From NCBI GenBank assembly GCA_019915135.1, contig JAHLMK010000008.1, forward strand, positions 868,001-932,000: a stretch of DNA of 64,000 nt, read 5' to 3'. The notes beneath the pieces are model-generated. The model ran no database searches. It was not told the origin of the DNA and saw only the letters and a list, made by a program, of their open reading frames with translations. Made by a program: the position numbers and the translations under genes. Source of the stretch: Strobilurus pachycystidiatus. Its lineage: Eukaryota; Basidiomycota; Agaricomycetes; Agaricales; Physalacriaceae. Within the stretch, counting starts at the first letter, position 1. Every line of letters begins with the position of its first letter. Shown one piece after another: positions 12,053 to 24,666 of the stretch.

Positions 12053-15000
12053 ATGGACAGTCGTCAACGCGAACAATCCCGCAGAGGATTCTCCATATAC
12101 GTCGCCTTCCCCCCTCCCGCGCCAAAGCGTACTGACATCTCTTTGGGTGATTACTAGTCATCAAAAGTCGTTTTGGAGATCGATTTCTCGGGGAGACTTT
12201 GGGTGAGGCGCTCCCAAGCCTCTCCAGCAGCCACGCTCACCAATTCGACGACAGGGATACACGGAGATCAGCATCATTCCCACCAGCCCCGACTTGAAGA
12301 CCTTGTATCTCATTCTCGCCATTGCAGTACGTGTTTGGCTTGTGGTCGCCGTGTTGGGAGCCCTGCTCACTCCGAAACGCATAGCTGTTCATTCAGTGCT
12401 CGTGGGTGGCCATGCCGCGGAGTTTGCCTGCGCAAATCCGATAGCCAACATTAATATCGGATCCACCCCAGAGGACGCCAAGAACTCCCATTTTCATCCT
12501 GAACTGAAGAGGAAGCTGTACTCAGCCTTTCAGGAAGGCGACGATGGAGAGCTGGCCATCGCGGTCCCAAAGGACGTCTCACTCAAGCCCCAACCTATTG
12601 TCGCCGCAGAGGGTGGGTTTAGTGAAGGTACGTCCCGCCAACCTCACGACATCCCGTCTCCAAGTCCGACCTCTATACAGTTGCGACACCTGAGCCACAG
12701 ACACCGAGCATGTCTCAACCTCAGCTACCAAACAACCAAGATTTCACCACATTGGTCATCAAAGTATCGTACAGCCTCAAGAACCCGATTGATGGCGTTG
12801 AGTTTGTGTTACCCAATGACAACCACCCATATGTATGTCGTCGCCTTGGCTTGCCGTGTCGCAACTAACGTTCGCAAAGCGGGTCCCCCACGCGTACACT
12901 ACCCCGTCCTCGCCAGATGCAGCGAGATGCTGGGTTCCGTGTTTCGACAGTGTGAACGAGAAATGCACTTGGGAGTTTGAGTTTGTCGTGCCCAGATATC
13001 TCGAGGAGATTGATGACGCACTAGACGAGGAGAACAACGACATCTCTCCGACAATCGTAGTCTGCAGTGGTGAACTGGTTGAGCAGGTGCGGGTCATATG
13101 TACACATTCTAAAGGTTCAGCCGAATTGAGGCATCACAGGTTGCGCATCCCTACAACTCACACAAGACCATCTTCACATTCTCTCAAACATCCCTTACTT
13201 CCGTGCAACATATCGCATGGGCGGCAGGCCCTTTCCACATACTCACCATACCTCCCGACAACTTGGGTGACGACACATCATCCGCCTCATCACAAACCTG
13301 CCATCTATGCCTTCTGCTTGCCTGGGCATGAAGCATGGCTACCTCCCTCTACCGCCGTTCTTCGCCCCGCGATGTCCTTCTTCAACGCTGAATACGGCTC
13401 ATATCCCTTCACATCCTACAAAGTTGTCTTCGTCGATGAACTTCCTGTGCAACGATTCGACAGCCCTACGATGTCTCTCATGACGGTCGATCTATTGCAC
13501 GGCGACGACACACTGGAGCAGGCGATCGAATCACGACAAACTCTCAGTCATGCTCTCGCATGCCAATGGGCTGGTATAAATATACAGCCCAAGACGTGGG
13601 CAGACATCTGGTTGGTGAACGGTCTGGCGCTCTATATCACTGGACTCTTCCTGCGAAGACTATTCGGCAACAACGAGTACCGATTCCGTCTCAAAAAAGA
13701 CATGCATCGTGTACTGGAGAAAGACAACGGAGCTATGCCGCCTATATGTCAACCGCAGCTGTACGAGCCGCCCGATGCGAGTATCCTTCCGTTCATCAAC
13801 CTCAAGGCGCCGCTGGTTCTCCATATGCTGGATAGACGTTTGGGCAAGTCGGGGACATCCCTTGGTTGAGCAGAGTGCTGCCAAAGGTTTTCTTGTCGGC
13901 TCTCACTGGGAGATGGTGAACAATGTCATTTCGACACATTCGTTCCTGCGGACGTGTAGGAAAGTCAGTGGTGTCGATCTACGGAGCTTTGCAGAGCAGT
14001 GGATTTATGGAAGTGGCTGTCCTGCTTTCGGAGTGTCAGCGACCTTCAACAGAAAGAAGATGGCGGTGGAGATAACGATGCGCCAGGAGAGTCCGGCCTG
14101 GAAGGCTCATGAGAACAACGACGTGACGAGACTGCTGTTGAAGCCTGTGCAGTTTTTCGAGGTCAGTGTGTTTCATACGGTTGATGACATTCAAATCTCA
14201 ATCCGCGTCCAGGGAACCATGACGATCCGGATCCATGAGGCAGACGGTACACCGTACGAGCATGTCCTCGATATCCTGTCGCCCTTCAAGCGGTACGAAG
14301 TCCCGTTCAACACCAAGTACAAGCGTGTTCGCCGTAATACCAAGCGGTATCTCGCCCGTCAAGCTGCCGCGCAGGCTGCAGCCGAAGGTGACACTGAGGC
14401 CGCGGAGGCTATGGGTATGGTCGACATGGGTTTCGGGCTGGAGATCTGGGAGAAGGAGAAGGAGCGAGAAAACTGGAAAGTAGCCGACTGGACAGAAGAG
14501 GAGGAAAGTGCGATGAGCGGTGCTACGTACGAGTGGATACGGATGGACGCTGACTTTGAGTGGATGGCGAATCTGAACTTTGAGCAGCCTGATTTCATGT
14601 GGGTGTCCCAGTTGCAGCGGGATCGGGACGTAGTAGCGCAACTTGAGGTACATTCCTTGTTCAGCTCTCTATGATCACGCTCGCTGAAACCCATGGCAGG
14701 CCGTTCACGCTTTGGCGAAACAGCCGACCGCGATTGTGTCTAGTACTCTCACGAAGACTGTTCTGGTGTCCAATTACCATTATCGTATTCGGTGCGAGGC
14801 TGCGAGTGCTCTGGTCCAAGTAAGTTTTCTATCAACCTACGCTCTCGGTCAACAGCTGATCGTACCCAAAGTGCGCCATCCGGAAACTTGATTTCCTCGG
14901 ACTTTTCATCTATTCAAATTGTTCCTACGCTACTGCTACGATCCGGAGGACCCTAATCAAGATCTGTTCAACCATACTTACGTGCCAAAGCCCAATGACT

Positions 15001-18000
15001 TTTCGGACATCTCGGAATATTTTGTTCGAAAGGTGGTTACAACTACCCTGTGCCTGAAAGTCTTCTTGACGTGTCTCTAGACTCTTATAGATGCCATCTC
15101 GAAAATCCGTTTCGAGAACGGTAAATCGCCTTCGGTTGTTCGACAATTCCTCATCGACCAGCTCAAGTATAACGACAACACCGCTAACCCTGTACGTCTC
15201 CGCCTCCTGTGCTATGCTTGCACCACTGATTAGTACTCGAAGTATTCTGATGGCTTTTACATTTGCGGTATCATCACGGCAGCTGCTTGTGCAACCGTTT
15301 CGACGGCGGCACCTGAGCGCGGCGAACTCCTTCCTTCCGAAGTGCGGTCCGAGCACAACGAAGAGGATGAGAAACTGTTACAGGAGACTGTGGATGAGAT
15401 CAAGCGGTACATGAGCATGGACAGACTCATTCCATCGACGCACAACATCGTGACCATTGCTTGCCTGGAGTTCTATCTGGTGATGACTGTGGCCAATCTT
15501 ATTCCAGACACGCAGAACACGTTCTTCACCACTGCCAGGTAAGTCGAGATGAACAAACCGTGGTCCCTTCACTAACTTTCCCTGAGGTATGGCAACTATA
15601 CACCTGTGCGCATTGCTGCCTTCGACGGACTCTTCTTGACGAGATGGTTCGCTCCGGCGATCATGTCCTATGTCTTGGCTGTCGTTGCTAACGACCCATC
15701 CCGCGCGGTTCGCCGACATGTCGCTCGTAACGCCTGTCATAGTTTGGCACTTCTAGTCCAAATGGGAGAGATCAAGGCTAGCTCGAAGGAGAATGACTCT
15801 CTTCTCATTGAAGAGGATGGTTCTATGCCGGAGAAGTCAAAGGAGTCGAAGAAGAACGAGTTAGATGCGATGATCAGAGCCCTTCGCAAGGAGCGAGAAG
15901 TAGGTAAGAACGAAGTTCTTCGGGAATACATCATGGCCATTGCACTGTATGTCTTTCATTGGTATCATGAAACTATCTCTCATAGCGCAATTTAGTGCTC
16001 CCGACGTTGACTATGAAGTTCGATGGGCGATTCTCAAGTTGGCTGATATGCTCATTCGTCCCGTGAATGAGGAGCCTCCAAAATTCTCATTACATCTTCC
16101 TCCCGCAACGCCGATATCCGAAACCCCTCCCGTACTTCCCAAAGTTTCCATCAAACCGCCTCGGAAAGCTAGTCTTCTGGTCGCACCGACCAAGAGTCCT
16201 TCCACGCCTCTCACTTTGCCGACCAAACTGAAGCTGTCCAACGGTGGTTCGACGAGGGATCTCAGTCCCAGACCCTCACCTTCACCCTCGATCAAGTTGT
16301 CTGCTCCAGTTCCTCCCAAGAAGGCCACAGACTTTGTCGCACCGGCGGCACCAATTCTCAAGCTGAAGCCGAAGCCAAAGGGAAGGCCGCCACTCCCGAA
16401 GCCTCCCTTGCCTGTTGCAGCCCCACCACCTCCCAAATCCGCGCAACCAGCGAAAGGGCAATCGGCTGGCATGACGCTGATGGATCTCAAAGCGTCGCGA
16501 AATGCGTTGAAGAAGATCAGGGCAAACAAGCACGCCAAATGGTTCCTACAGCCTGTTGATCCTATTCGCGACAATGCGCCAAGGTACGTGCATTTGATAG
16601 AGTTCAATGCACTGTGCTTGACAACATCTCTAGTTACTTCGATATAATCAAGGATCCTATGGATCTTGGAACTATGAGCGCCCGGCTCGAGGCTGGCATG
16701 TACAAAGATCGCTTTGCCTTCCAAGCTGACTTCCGGCTGATGATTGACAACGCGAAAAAGTACAATTTGCCAACAAGCATTGTGCATAACGCTGCAATAT
16801 CTCTCGAAGTGTCCTTTGATAAACGTAAGCAGTGTGTCTACATCGTATACTGCGTCTGACCTCAGTTCTAACAGAGTGGTCAATTATCAACAAGACCCTC
16901 GAGGCCTCGAGTAAACTGCATGCAGAAGCTGCTCCGCCACCGCCGTCCATTCCTCCCCCAAGAAAACTACCTCCCGTACCAACACCAAGGTTCTCCCCCC
17001 CACCAACACCAGCTGTTCCCGCCAATCCTCCACGTCAGACCATCAAGCTCAAGCTTAGCTCTCACAAGGATATTCCGAAGAAGGAGAAACCACGTCCACC
17101 GAAAGTCACAATCGCTGAACCTGAGTTGACTCCTCCCCCTCCTCCTTATGTCGACGATGGATCGGCTGATATCTTGGAGGAAGTCTTGGCCATTGAGCGG
17201 GAGAAGAACGAGCAGAAGCAGCGAGCGAACAATGACAGGCCCTCTACCAATGGGTCTTCCTCCTCTCACAAGCGCAAGAAGGACCTCATCGCAGACGACG
17301 CCCTTCTTGAACTTGCATCTCCTTCCAAAAAGGAGAAGCGCTCGAATCCACCACCGCTCCCTCCTGTGGCTTCATCCAGCAGGATCGTTCTTCCTGCCCC
17401 ATCTTCCAAAGTTCCAACTCCGAAACCGATCAAACGGGAGAAGGAGAGAGAGAGAGAGAAGGAGAAGCCAAAAGAGAAGGAGAGGGAGAGAGAGAGAGAG
17501 GACAAGGTGAAGGCTGATGTCCCTATCGTGAGGCCGACACCTCCAGTCGCTGTGCCCCGACCGTCGGTAAAAGGCAAGGAGAAGGAAGTCGTTGCTTCCC
17601 GTGAAGCTACCCCGAGAAAGCAGACTCGACCTACGTCGACGCCCATCAACGTGAAGAAGATTCGTGAGCACATGAAGATGATCCAGAAGCTTCCGGATGC
17701 GGGTATTTTTGCACAACCCGTCGATCCTATACGCGACGGCTGTCCTTCGTATGTCAAGCTATCCTATGCACGGTTATAACACTGACATTATCATGACCAG
17801 ATATTTCGAAGAAGTCAAGAAACCCATGGATTTCGGTACCATGATGACGAAGCTGAGTCAAGGCAAATACGCGACCATGGAAGCGTTCAAGGACGACTTC
17901 GACTTGACCATGAACAACTGCTTGAATTTCAATCCCTATCCAACTCCTGCTCATATGTGCGCGTTGAGGCTCAAACCTATCTTCGACCGGGAATGGCCCA

Positions 18001-18478
18001 AGCTGGTCGAGAAGAAGCTGTCGTGGGCGGAAAAGCGTGGCATGCAGGGGATCCTGACGAATTTGGTGAAGGATCCTGTGTAAGTCCTGATGTTGTTGAC
18101 TTTCGATGAGTATACTGAAATGAACCTTTCCATCGCAGTTCATTCGTTTTCCGCGAAGCCGTCGATCCTGTACTCCTTGGCATCCCGCAATACTTCTCAA
18201 TCATACCGAGAAAAAATGCTCGGGATCTCAGGTTGATTAGGAGCAATTTGGATGCGGACAAGTACGAGGATATCGAAGCACTCGAAGCCGACGTGAATCT
18301 GATGATCGACAACGCCATCACATTCAACGGTCGAGAGTCGGAAGTGGGACAAATCGCCGTGGATCTTCGTCGTAAATTTCGCGACGCGATGGAATCGTGG
18401 AGGTCGAGTCAGGTCAAGAAGAGGAAGGACGTGGATAAGGGGACGCCACAACCCAACAAGAAGGCGAAGTACAGCTGA
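12053..18478 (+). CDS. TAF2: TAF2 (TFIID subunit) fused to three bromodomain-like modules
   Basis: TAF2 is the aminopeptidase-like TFIID subunit that contacts core promoter DNA near the initiator. The M1-peptidase-like body is read across many short exons: VVLEIDFSGRL, GYTEISIIPTSPDLKTLYL, CWVPCFDS, AFCLPGHEAWLPP, FGSYPFTSYKVVFVDE, and further GTPYEHVLDILSPFKRYEVP. The HEAT-like part follows (RRHVARNACHSLALLVQMG). One exon, 15996-16583, runs from the TAF2 HEAT end (VRWAILKLADMLIRP) through a Pro/Lys-rich linker into the first bromodomain, so this is one gene and not two. Modules: 1 around 16545-16870 (SYFDIIKDPMDLGTM, KKYN), 2 around 17640-18000 (YFEEVKKPMDFGTM, CLNFN), 3 around 18140-18400 (YFSIIPRKNARDLR, ITFNG). 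Each keeps the Asn position that binds acetyl-lysine. Frame breaks fall near 12164, 12310, 13295, 13864, 13909 and 14903. The first exon junction is not resolved. Confidence 0.85.
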
Positions 18479-18808
18479 AGTGGGGTTTCAATTTCATAGC
18501 ACAACAATCATTGTATAGCAGTGGTAGTAGTCGCTGTAGTACATGGGGATCATCAAGGACTTTTGAGAGCAGGATGTTAGCAAGTTTCGAGAGGTTCGAT
18601 CTGAGTCCGGAATAAAAACGCTACATAGTATAGGACAAAGGATGTTTGCTACGGCAGATGACAGATGGAGAGAGTTAAAAGATGCTACGATGGACAACAT
18701 GGCTGACAGGACATACAAAAGGTAAAGGCTACAGACTACTAGTCACTACAGTACTTGAGAAGGAATACCAGAGAAAAAGAAAAAACAAAACTTCATGTTT
18801 GCCGATGC

Positions 18809-20692
18809 CTACCAAGGATCCTCCTCGTCCTCCTGATCCTCTGAGACATTGGTGGGCGGAGCGGGGCTGATATTCATGCTGTTTCGGCCACTGCTGCCCC
18901 CGTCGCTGCTGCCCCATCCTCGGCGAGACGAGCCTCCGCGACCGCCGCCGCGTCCTTGAGCTCCACCACGCCTCTTGCCTCGAGCGGTCGTGAAACCATC
19001 ATCGTCCCTCGCAGCAGGCCCTCGGGCACGCTGCGCCTGCCTTTCCTTCTCCCTGCGCTCCTCCTCCTCCTTCTCGGCAACCTTGATGTTGTACGGTCCT
19101 TTGACAACCCGCTTGATACCCAGCCTCTTATCCTCCCTCTCCCTCTCTTTCAACAACTTGGCGTATCTCTCGCAGATCCCCTTCTTGCAAACTTTGTTGT
19201 GAGTGGGACACAAGAGTTCCTTCTCGACTGGCTTGGCCGGCTCGTCTACCCACAGGTTCACCGGCGGCGACTTCGTGGGGTCATTAACGGTAACGTTCTC
19301 CATGATGACACCAGATGTGAATTCAGAGTCGTCGTCGAAGGCGTCGGCAGCGCCAAGAGCGTACAAGTTCCTTTCCTGGCTCTCTGAAATTGTCACTTGA
19401 TGCATGCCGTTGGTAAGTTGCCCTAAGGCCGCCGAGGAGCCAGAGCTAGACGATGTAGTAGAATGACTACCAGAAGAAGATCGTGCAAGTCCAGGAGGTG
19501 GTCCTGATGGGCTGCCCCAAGCACTTTGCAGGCCCGGCGGACGAGTGGGCACCGAAGTGGTTGGATTTGGCGGTTTGCTGCTCCCTAAGACGGTATCAAT
19601 TGCAACGAAGGACATAAGAAAAGAAGGTATGTACAAGCTGACGCCGTCTGGCCATGATTGTTTCCTACATATAGTGATAAGCAAAGCGTCGTAATTCAGA
19701 GCCATAACAGAAGCAAAACTCACCACCACTGCCAGTCTTGATAATAGGTTTGTTCCCTGGGAGAGATAAATCAGCGATAGACGATGCTTACAAGGCAGAT
19801 TATCTTACATGCGCCTCGGTTTGACGCGACAGCCAGAGCCCCGCGACCACGACTTGTTGCCCAAGCCCCGCGAAGAGCAGCTGTGAAGCGTGGATTCGGA
19901 GCCGACTTAGTTTGTGCCCATTGACCCGAACCTGGGACTAGATTGGTATGGTTTGAGAAATGTCCCCAACGGTGAGTTATAGCACGTACTAATCTTTGAC
20001 TGCGTTGGAGGGGGTGGCTTGATATCAACCGGAAGGGGCCGGCAAAGCGGTCTGTTCGTTTTATCATCGTGGGGTGCCACACAGTAATGAGTTGAAGGAT
20101 AAGGATTGACGAAGCTGACGGGACGCGTCAAAAGCGTGAACATGGCAAGCAACAAACGAACAGACGTTGGGCAGGCAGTCGGTGACCAATCCTGAAACCA
20201 TTTGTCTTCCACGCCAACGCGCAGCCAGCCTGAGTTGGGTGGAAGTCATTGATACGACAACGATAACGAGAGAAGGAGGCGCACCATCCTTCTGTACATC
20301 TCTTTCTTTGCTATGAACACATATGAAAACCTGCGAGACTCTGGCACTCTCCTCCTGTGTGGGAGAGCGGAGAATCTCTGCCCATCGATGTTCTCCGAGG
20401 ATCCTGTACATATGCGCTTTGTTCTTGTCTTTCTGGATCTCTAATATGATCTTGGCGGGAGCCTGCAAGCAGTGTGAGCACTAACGCGATAAGACAGCAT
20501 GGATTGGCGAACACTTGGCTTATAGTAGAAGGCCCACACCGGCGCGGTGGCTCGGAGACAGGCAGCGACCCAGCGTACGAGACTCTTCACGTCGTCGTCG
20601 CGGTCCCACTCGAAGTTGAGGGGGTAGGGCTGACTGACCGTGTAGAAATCGGCATCCTCCGCGTAATCCGGGGTCGAGGCGCGCTTGACCAT
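18809..20692 (-). CDS. unknown fungal protein with Cys/His motif and Arg/Gly-rich tail
   Basis: I do not recognise this family. The chain opens at ATG 20692 (MVKRASTPDYAEDADFYTVS) and closes with NVSEDQEDEEDPW before 18809. It has about seven exons. The N-terminal part looks globular (FEWDRDDDVKSLVRWVAACL, IILEIQKDKNKAHMYRILGE, VSQVFICVHSKERD, WLRVGVEDKWFQDW). The middle is Pro/Ser-rich (TRPPGLQSAWGSPSGPPPGL). A short motif LCPTHNKVCKKGICERYAKL has one His and three Cys spaced like a small metal site. The tail is charged and then Arg/Gly-rich (GAQGRGGGRGGSSRRGWG), as in RNA-binding proteins. The first splice (about 20520 to 20460) is not phase-consistent as read. It may be a nucleic-acid-associated protein, but that is a guess from composition. 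It lies tail to tail with TAF2, about 330 bp apart. Confidence 0.6.
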
Positions 20693-21431
20693 GGTGGCGG
20701 AGGGATGATGGTGGTAGGAGATAGAGAGTGGCTGGCTTTGATCGGAGGGCGTGATGCAGGAACAAACGACTGTTTATCAGCGCGTCTTAAAGTTACTACT
20801 ATTAGCACCGTCGGTCGTCATGTGGGTCAGACAAGGTCAGGCATCGGCCAAGCCCGCTTCAGCTTGACCAGCAACCACCACCACCTCGAATCTCCTGCGA
20901 TGGCCGCGGCAAGGTCTTGCTTGGCTTGACTGCACCCCAGACTCACAATGACGGCGCGACGGCACATTCTCAAGTAGAGATATTTGGTTCTAGAGTATGT
21001 TGCCAAGTTAGGCGTACGCGTAACTGCATGTACTCGTATAATAGTCCCTTGAATACTTTGGAGTCAACTTGTAGTGTGAGCCGCGCATTTACTGCCCGTC
21101 GTAGCGCTTGTAACTTCCGAAATATATTTGACGAATACAGGTGCATATGGTGTATGTCTACGAGACGCGCTCAGGACAGAGACAGAGCAGAGTAGATAAG
21201 CTAGTCCGCAAGTACTTAATCACGGTCTGAGCACCCAGCGGGGCTCTTTGTCCAACGATGGTGCATATACTCGGTGAATAGGTGACATACCCTTCGAATA
21301 AGCTCGAGTAACTATCTTGAATTTATCTCAAAAATATTCTGCATTTACATCGTGTATCCACCAGCTATATTCAGAGCAGTTTTCGGCCCAAAGCCCAGTG
21401 TTGTATTGTACGCGTCAAAGGTGATTCTGCG
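20693..21431. other. intergenic region
   Basis: No supported gene, RNA or repeat is visible. It contains the 5' flank of the unknown gene ending at 20692 and the 3' flank of the S9 peptidase. Confidence 0.5.
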
Positions 21432-23778
21432 CTACAGCCATCTATCAAAGTGATCCAACACGCGCTGCATCACATCCTCGGCGTGTGTCCTCTCCACGAA
21501 CCTGGAAGTTTGTTACCCTCGGCTTGGGCCAACAATGAATGACTCACCCATGAGGTTCGCGCGGGTAGACAACCATCTGAACGGTCCCCTTGTTCTCTCT
21601 CAAGCCACGATATAGGCCCAATCCTTGTGCAAGCGGTATTCTTTCGTCCTTTTCGCCATGTAGGATCAAGACAGCCGTAGACACTCCCTTGACTTTATGT
21701 ACTGGAGACTCTTTCCTGGAAACCCAAGGGCGCACGCCCCCAATTGCTGCCTGTCATTTGTAAGTGTTCCATTATCTGATCAGAACTATGATAGTCCATA
21801 CCTCTAACTCTGGCGAGCCAGCCTCCAGGACCATACTTTCCCAGTTGGACACCCCTGCACCCACTACGGCCGCACTGAATCTTGTCTTGGTCTCGGTTAC
21901 TCCCCATGCAGTCATTGAACCGCCTGTGGATTGTCAGCTGTTTATCTCACCCAATGGTCGTTGAAGAGCCTACCATGACTCCATCCAGCGATCCCAAGTC
22001 TATCGGGATCCGCGATGCCGCGGGCGATAACTTCATCGAGCATGCTCTCACAATCGGCCCAGTCTAGGGACCCAATTCCCATGTTGGCAGCATAGGCAAA
22101 GTCGTGGCCCCTTCCCTGGCCTGCGTTCCGAATGGTAAGGAAGTGATTAGAACTCGGTGAAATTGGGACTCACTGCCTCGATAGTTAGGCGATATTACAA
22201 GGTAGCCAGCGGAGGCAAGCAACTCTCGCCAATTGCAAAAATACGGCATGTAATCTGGTTCGAATGTTACTGTAAGCGCTTCAAGTTTTCTCAGTGAACA
22301 ACTCTCACCTGGAACATCACGTCTGGGAAGAGCGTCAGCAAACTCATCAAACAGAGCGCTCAAGAAAACTACCTGTACGGTCCGCCATGAAGAAACATGA
22401 CTGTCGGCAATTTCCCTCGTGCATTACTCTTTGGTGGATATCTGACCAGCCCGCTAAGTTTCATCCCGTCCTTCGCCTTCCATTCAATGATCTCCGTGGG
22501 AGTGTGCGGTTCGTTCACCAACCACTGAAGATGTCTCGAAAGACAGATTTTTCTTCCCCCGACTCCATTAGTAGCCACTCCGTTGACCTTGCCGCCGACG
22601 TGATATGAGGCTGGAACTTGGACCGACCAAACATTGGGCGCCTCGTGCCTAAACCCTGAGCTGAGCACCGCAGAAAACACGTACGACGCGTCTTCGCCTG
22701 TGTAGAACCTTCTAGCATCCCAGGCCCCAAACCAAATCGCGTCGTTTTGCGTATGGAACAAGGGAATGACATCGACGATATCGCATTCGTCTCCCCTCCC
22801 TGTCGACGCAAACACGATCCCGTCGATGCGTGTATCCGTGTCGAAGCACACTTCCACGGCTATCATGCTGGTCCCACCAGTGCGGCCCTCCCCATATCCC
22901 ATATCCACGATACGCACAGCGTCGTCCGTGACGCCGTACAACTTCCGCACCCAAGACTTGTTCCTCCAGGCGCTTCCCTCCCGATGGACGAACATTGTCC
23001 TCGCATCCAAGATATTCTCCTCTTCGTAGTTCTGGAGTGAAACGATATGTCCAGACCCCAGCCAAAGGTTAGGGCCCGACGGAGAGCGCGTAAAGGACCC
23101 CACAAGTACCGTCGGCGCTCTAACAGGGTCGAGTATAGACACCTTCTCCAAGCTCACCTCGTCCTCGGCTGCCTCCGGTCCCTTGTCCTTTCGCAGCCTG
23201 TAAAGAACCTCGGTGCTATCAGGCGCCCAAGTGAAGCTCTCCACATGCCGGTCGGCTCGAATAGTCGAAATGGGATGGGTTTCCTTGGTGTTGAAATCAA
23301 AGAGAAACAATGCCCCCAGACCTGGCGCCTGGTCTCCGACCGTTTTGGCGTCGCAGTAGGGGGGCGCCGCGCCGTCGTTCGCTCTGCTGGAAATGAAAGC
23401 TAGGTACCTCCCATCAGGCGAAATCTGGAACTGTTGTACACCCTTCTTCACGGGCTCGTCCATAATCGGGATCGGCAGTGCCCCCGCCTCGTCGATGTTC
23501 AGGGAGTACAGATTGGCCGCCTTGCCACCCCACCTGTCGGAGAGGAATATGATCTGGTCCCTCCTGGTGGGATGGAAGACCGCCGACTTGTCGTAAAACC
23601 GACCATCTGTCAGTTGGTACGCACTCTCAGCCACACCGGTTTGTGCAACCCAGAGCTCGGCGAGGAAGCGATCGTCCGGCTTGTAGAAAGATTGGACCTG
23701 ATAAAGTATGCGCTGGCCATCGGGACTGATCTTCACGTCGCGAACTTTGACGATAGAGGCGATTTGGGCAGGAAGCAT
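21432..23778 (-). CDS. S9-family serine peptidase (acylaminoacyl-peptidase / dipeptidyl-peptidase-like)
   Basis: This is a prolyl-oligopeptidase clan enzyme that should cleave residues from the N-end of short peptides, probably in the cytosol because no signal peptide is visible. Seven exons fit in frame (23778-22373, 22322-22309, 22269-22174, 22120-21974, 21923-21802, 21750-21548, 21501-21432), giving 685 residues. The first 450 form the beta-propeller (ISPDGQRILYQVQS, FTWAPDSTEVLYRLR). The alpha/beta-hydrolase part has the oxyanion motif FLHGGP, the nucleophile in GWSHGG (Ser), the acid in LHGEKDERIP (Asp) and the base in REPHGF (His), so the triad is complete. Exon 2 is only 14 nt but is needed to keep HGGPYRRDVPVTFEPDYMPY in frame. 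Acylaminoacyl-peptidase is my preferred name; substrate specificity cannot be read. Confidence 0.88.
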
Positions 23779-23973
23779 GGTTTGAGAAGGGTTTGCTGGC
23801 TAGGTGCTCCACGCAAGTTTTTTTCCTCATTTCCTTATCCCCAAACGCTCTTTGCCCATGATCTGTGGCGTTCATGGATTCCTGAGAAGTTTCGCATGAT
23901 GGTGAGTGATACTCGCTCTTGGGGTAGCCGTCATGAGTACCGCTCTGGCAACGCCTCCACGTTGTGAGAGGTG

Positions 23974-24403
23974 CGCCCTGACATCGTCACCTCAGAGTCT
24001 GTGCGGCAACGAGAACCCTAGCGGTTCTCGCGCGGTTCTCAACAGCACTGGGCCAGCTTGGGCCAGCAGTCGGCAACCCCCGATGTGACCACTCGGCGAA
24101 CAATCTGTGACCAAATCTTTACATCCATTTGTACTGCTGTAATTCAATGCCTTCTCTTGGGTAAAGAACATTGAGCCACTTCCATAAGCCTAATAGTTAA
24201 AGTGACGGCCTTACCCGCTGTGCATGAGGGGGAATTGCGCCCAGAGTGTAAATCTCGGTCACGCGGACCGTTGCCGAGGCATCACCCAACGTACCCTGAG
24301 TGACATGCTGGAGTTCTCTTGCAGCCCAATTCTGTTGAGAACCGCGCGAGAACCGCTTGGGTTCTCGTTGCCGAGCAGACTCTGAGTCAGGGTGAGAGAC
24401 CTG
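23974..24403. mobile_element. imperfect inverted-repeat element, MITE-like
   Basis: The stretch 23992-24045 reads CTCAGAGTCTGTGCGGCAAC and on to GCGGTTCTCAACAG. It recurs in reverse complement at about 24338-24391 with three mismatches. Outside both arms the motif CCCTGAC recurs, the left copy being separated from the arm by an extra 8-9 bases. The spacer is about 290 bp with no coding potential. I could not find a clean target-site duplication, so the exact ends are uncertain. It lies between the 5' end of the S9 peptidase gene and the 3' end of Nup188. Confidence 0.5.
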
Positions 24404-24666
24404 TGAACGGTTCTCATCAATTCATGCAATATCAGTGTGGATTACATCCAAAACCCCACCACAGCCTGAGTGAGAGGAATACTGATGGAAGCATACACCG
24501 CTAGATCATAGTCAGGACGAATGCTTCATTACTATACAGGATGCTGATGGAGAACATGTTGACAAACGACACGAGGATATAGTATACAAGTTATGGCAGG
24601 CCGTATGACTTCAGGACAAAAATGAGCTAATTGAACAGCTGGGGAAAATGACAAGACTCACTACAA

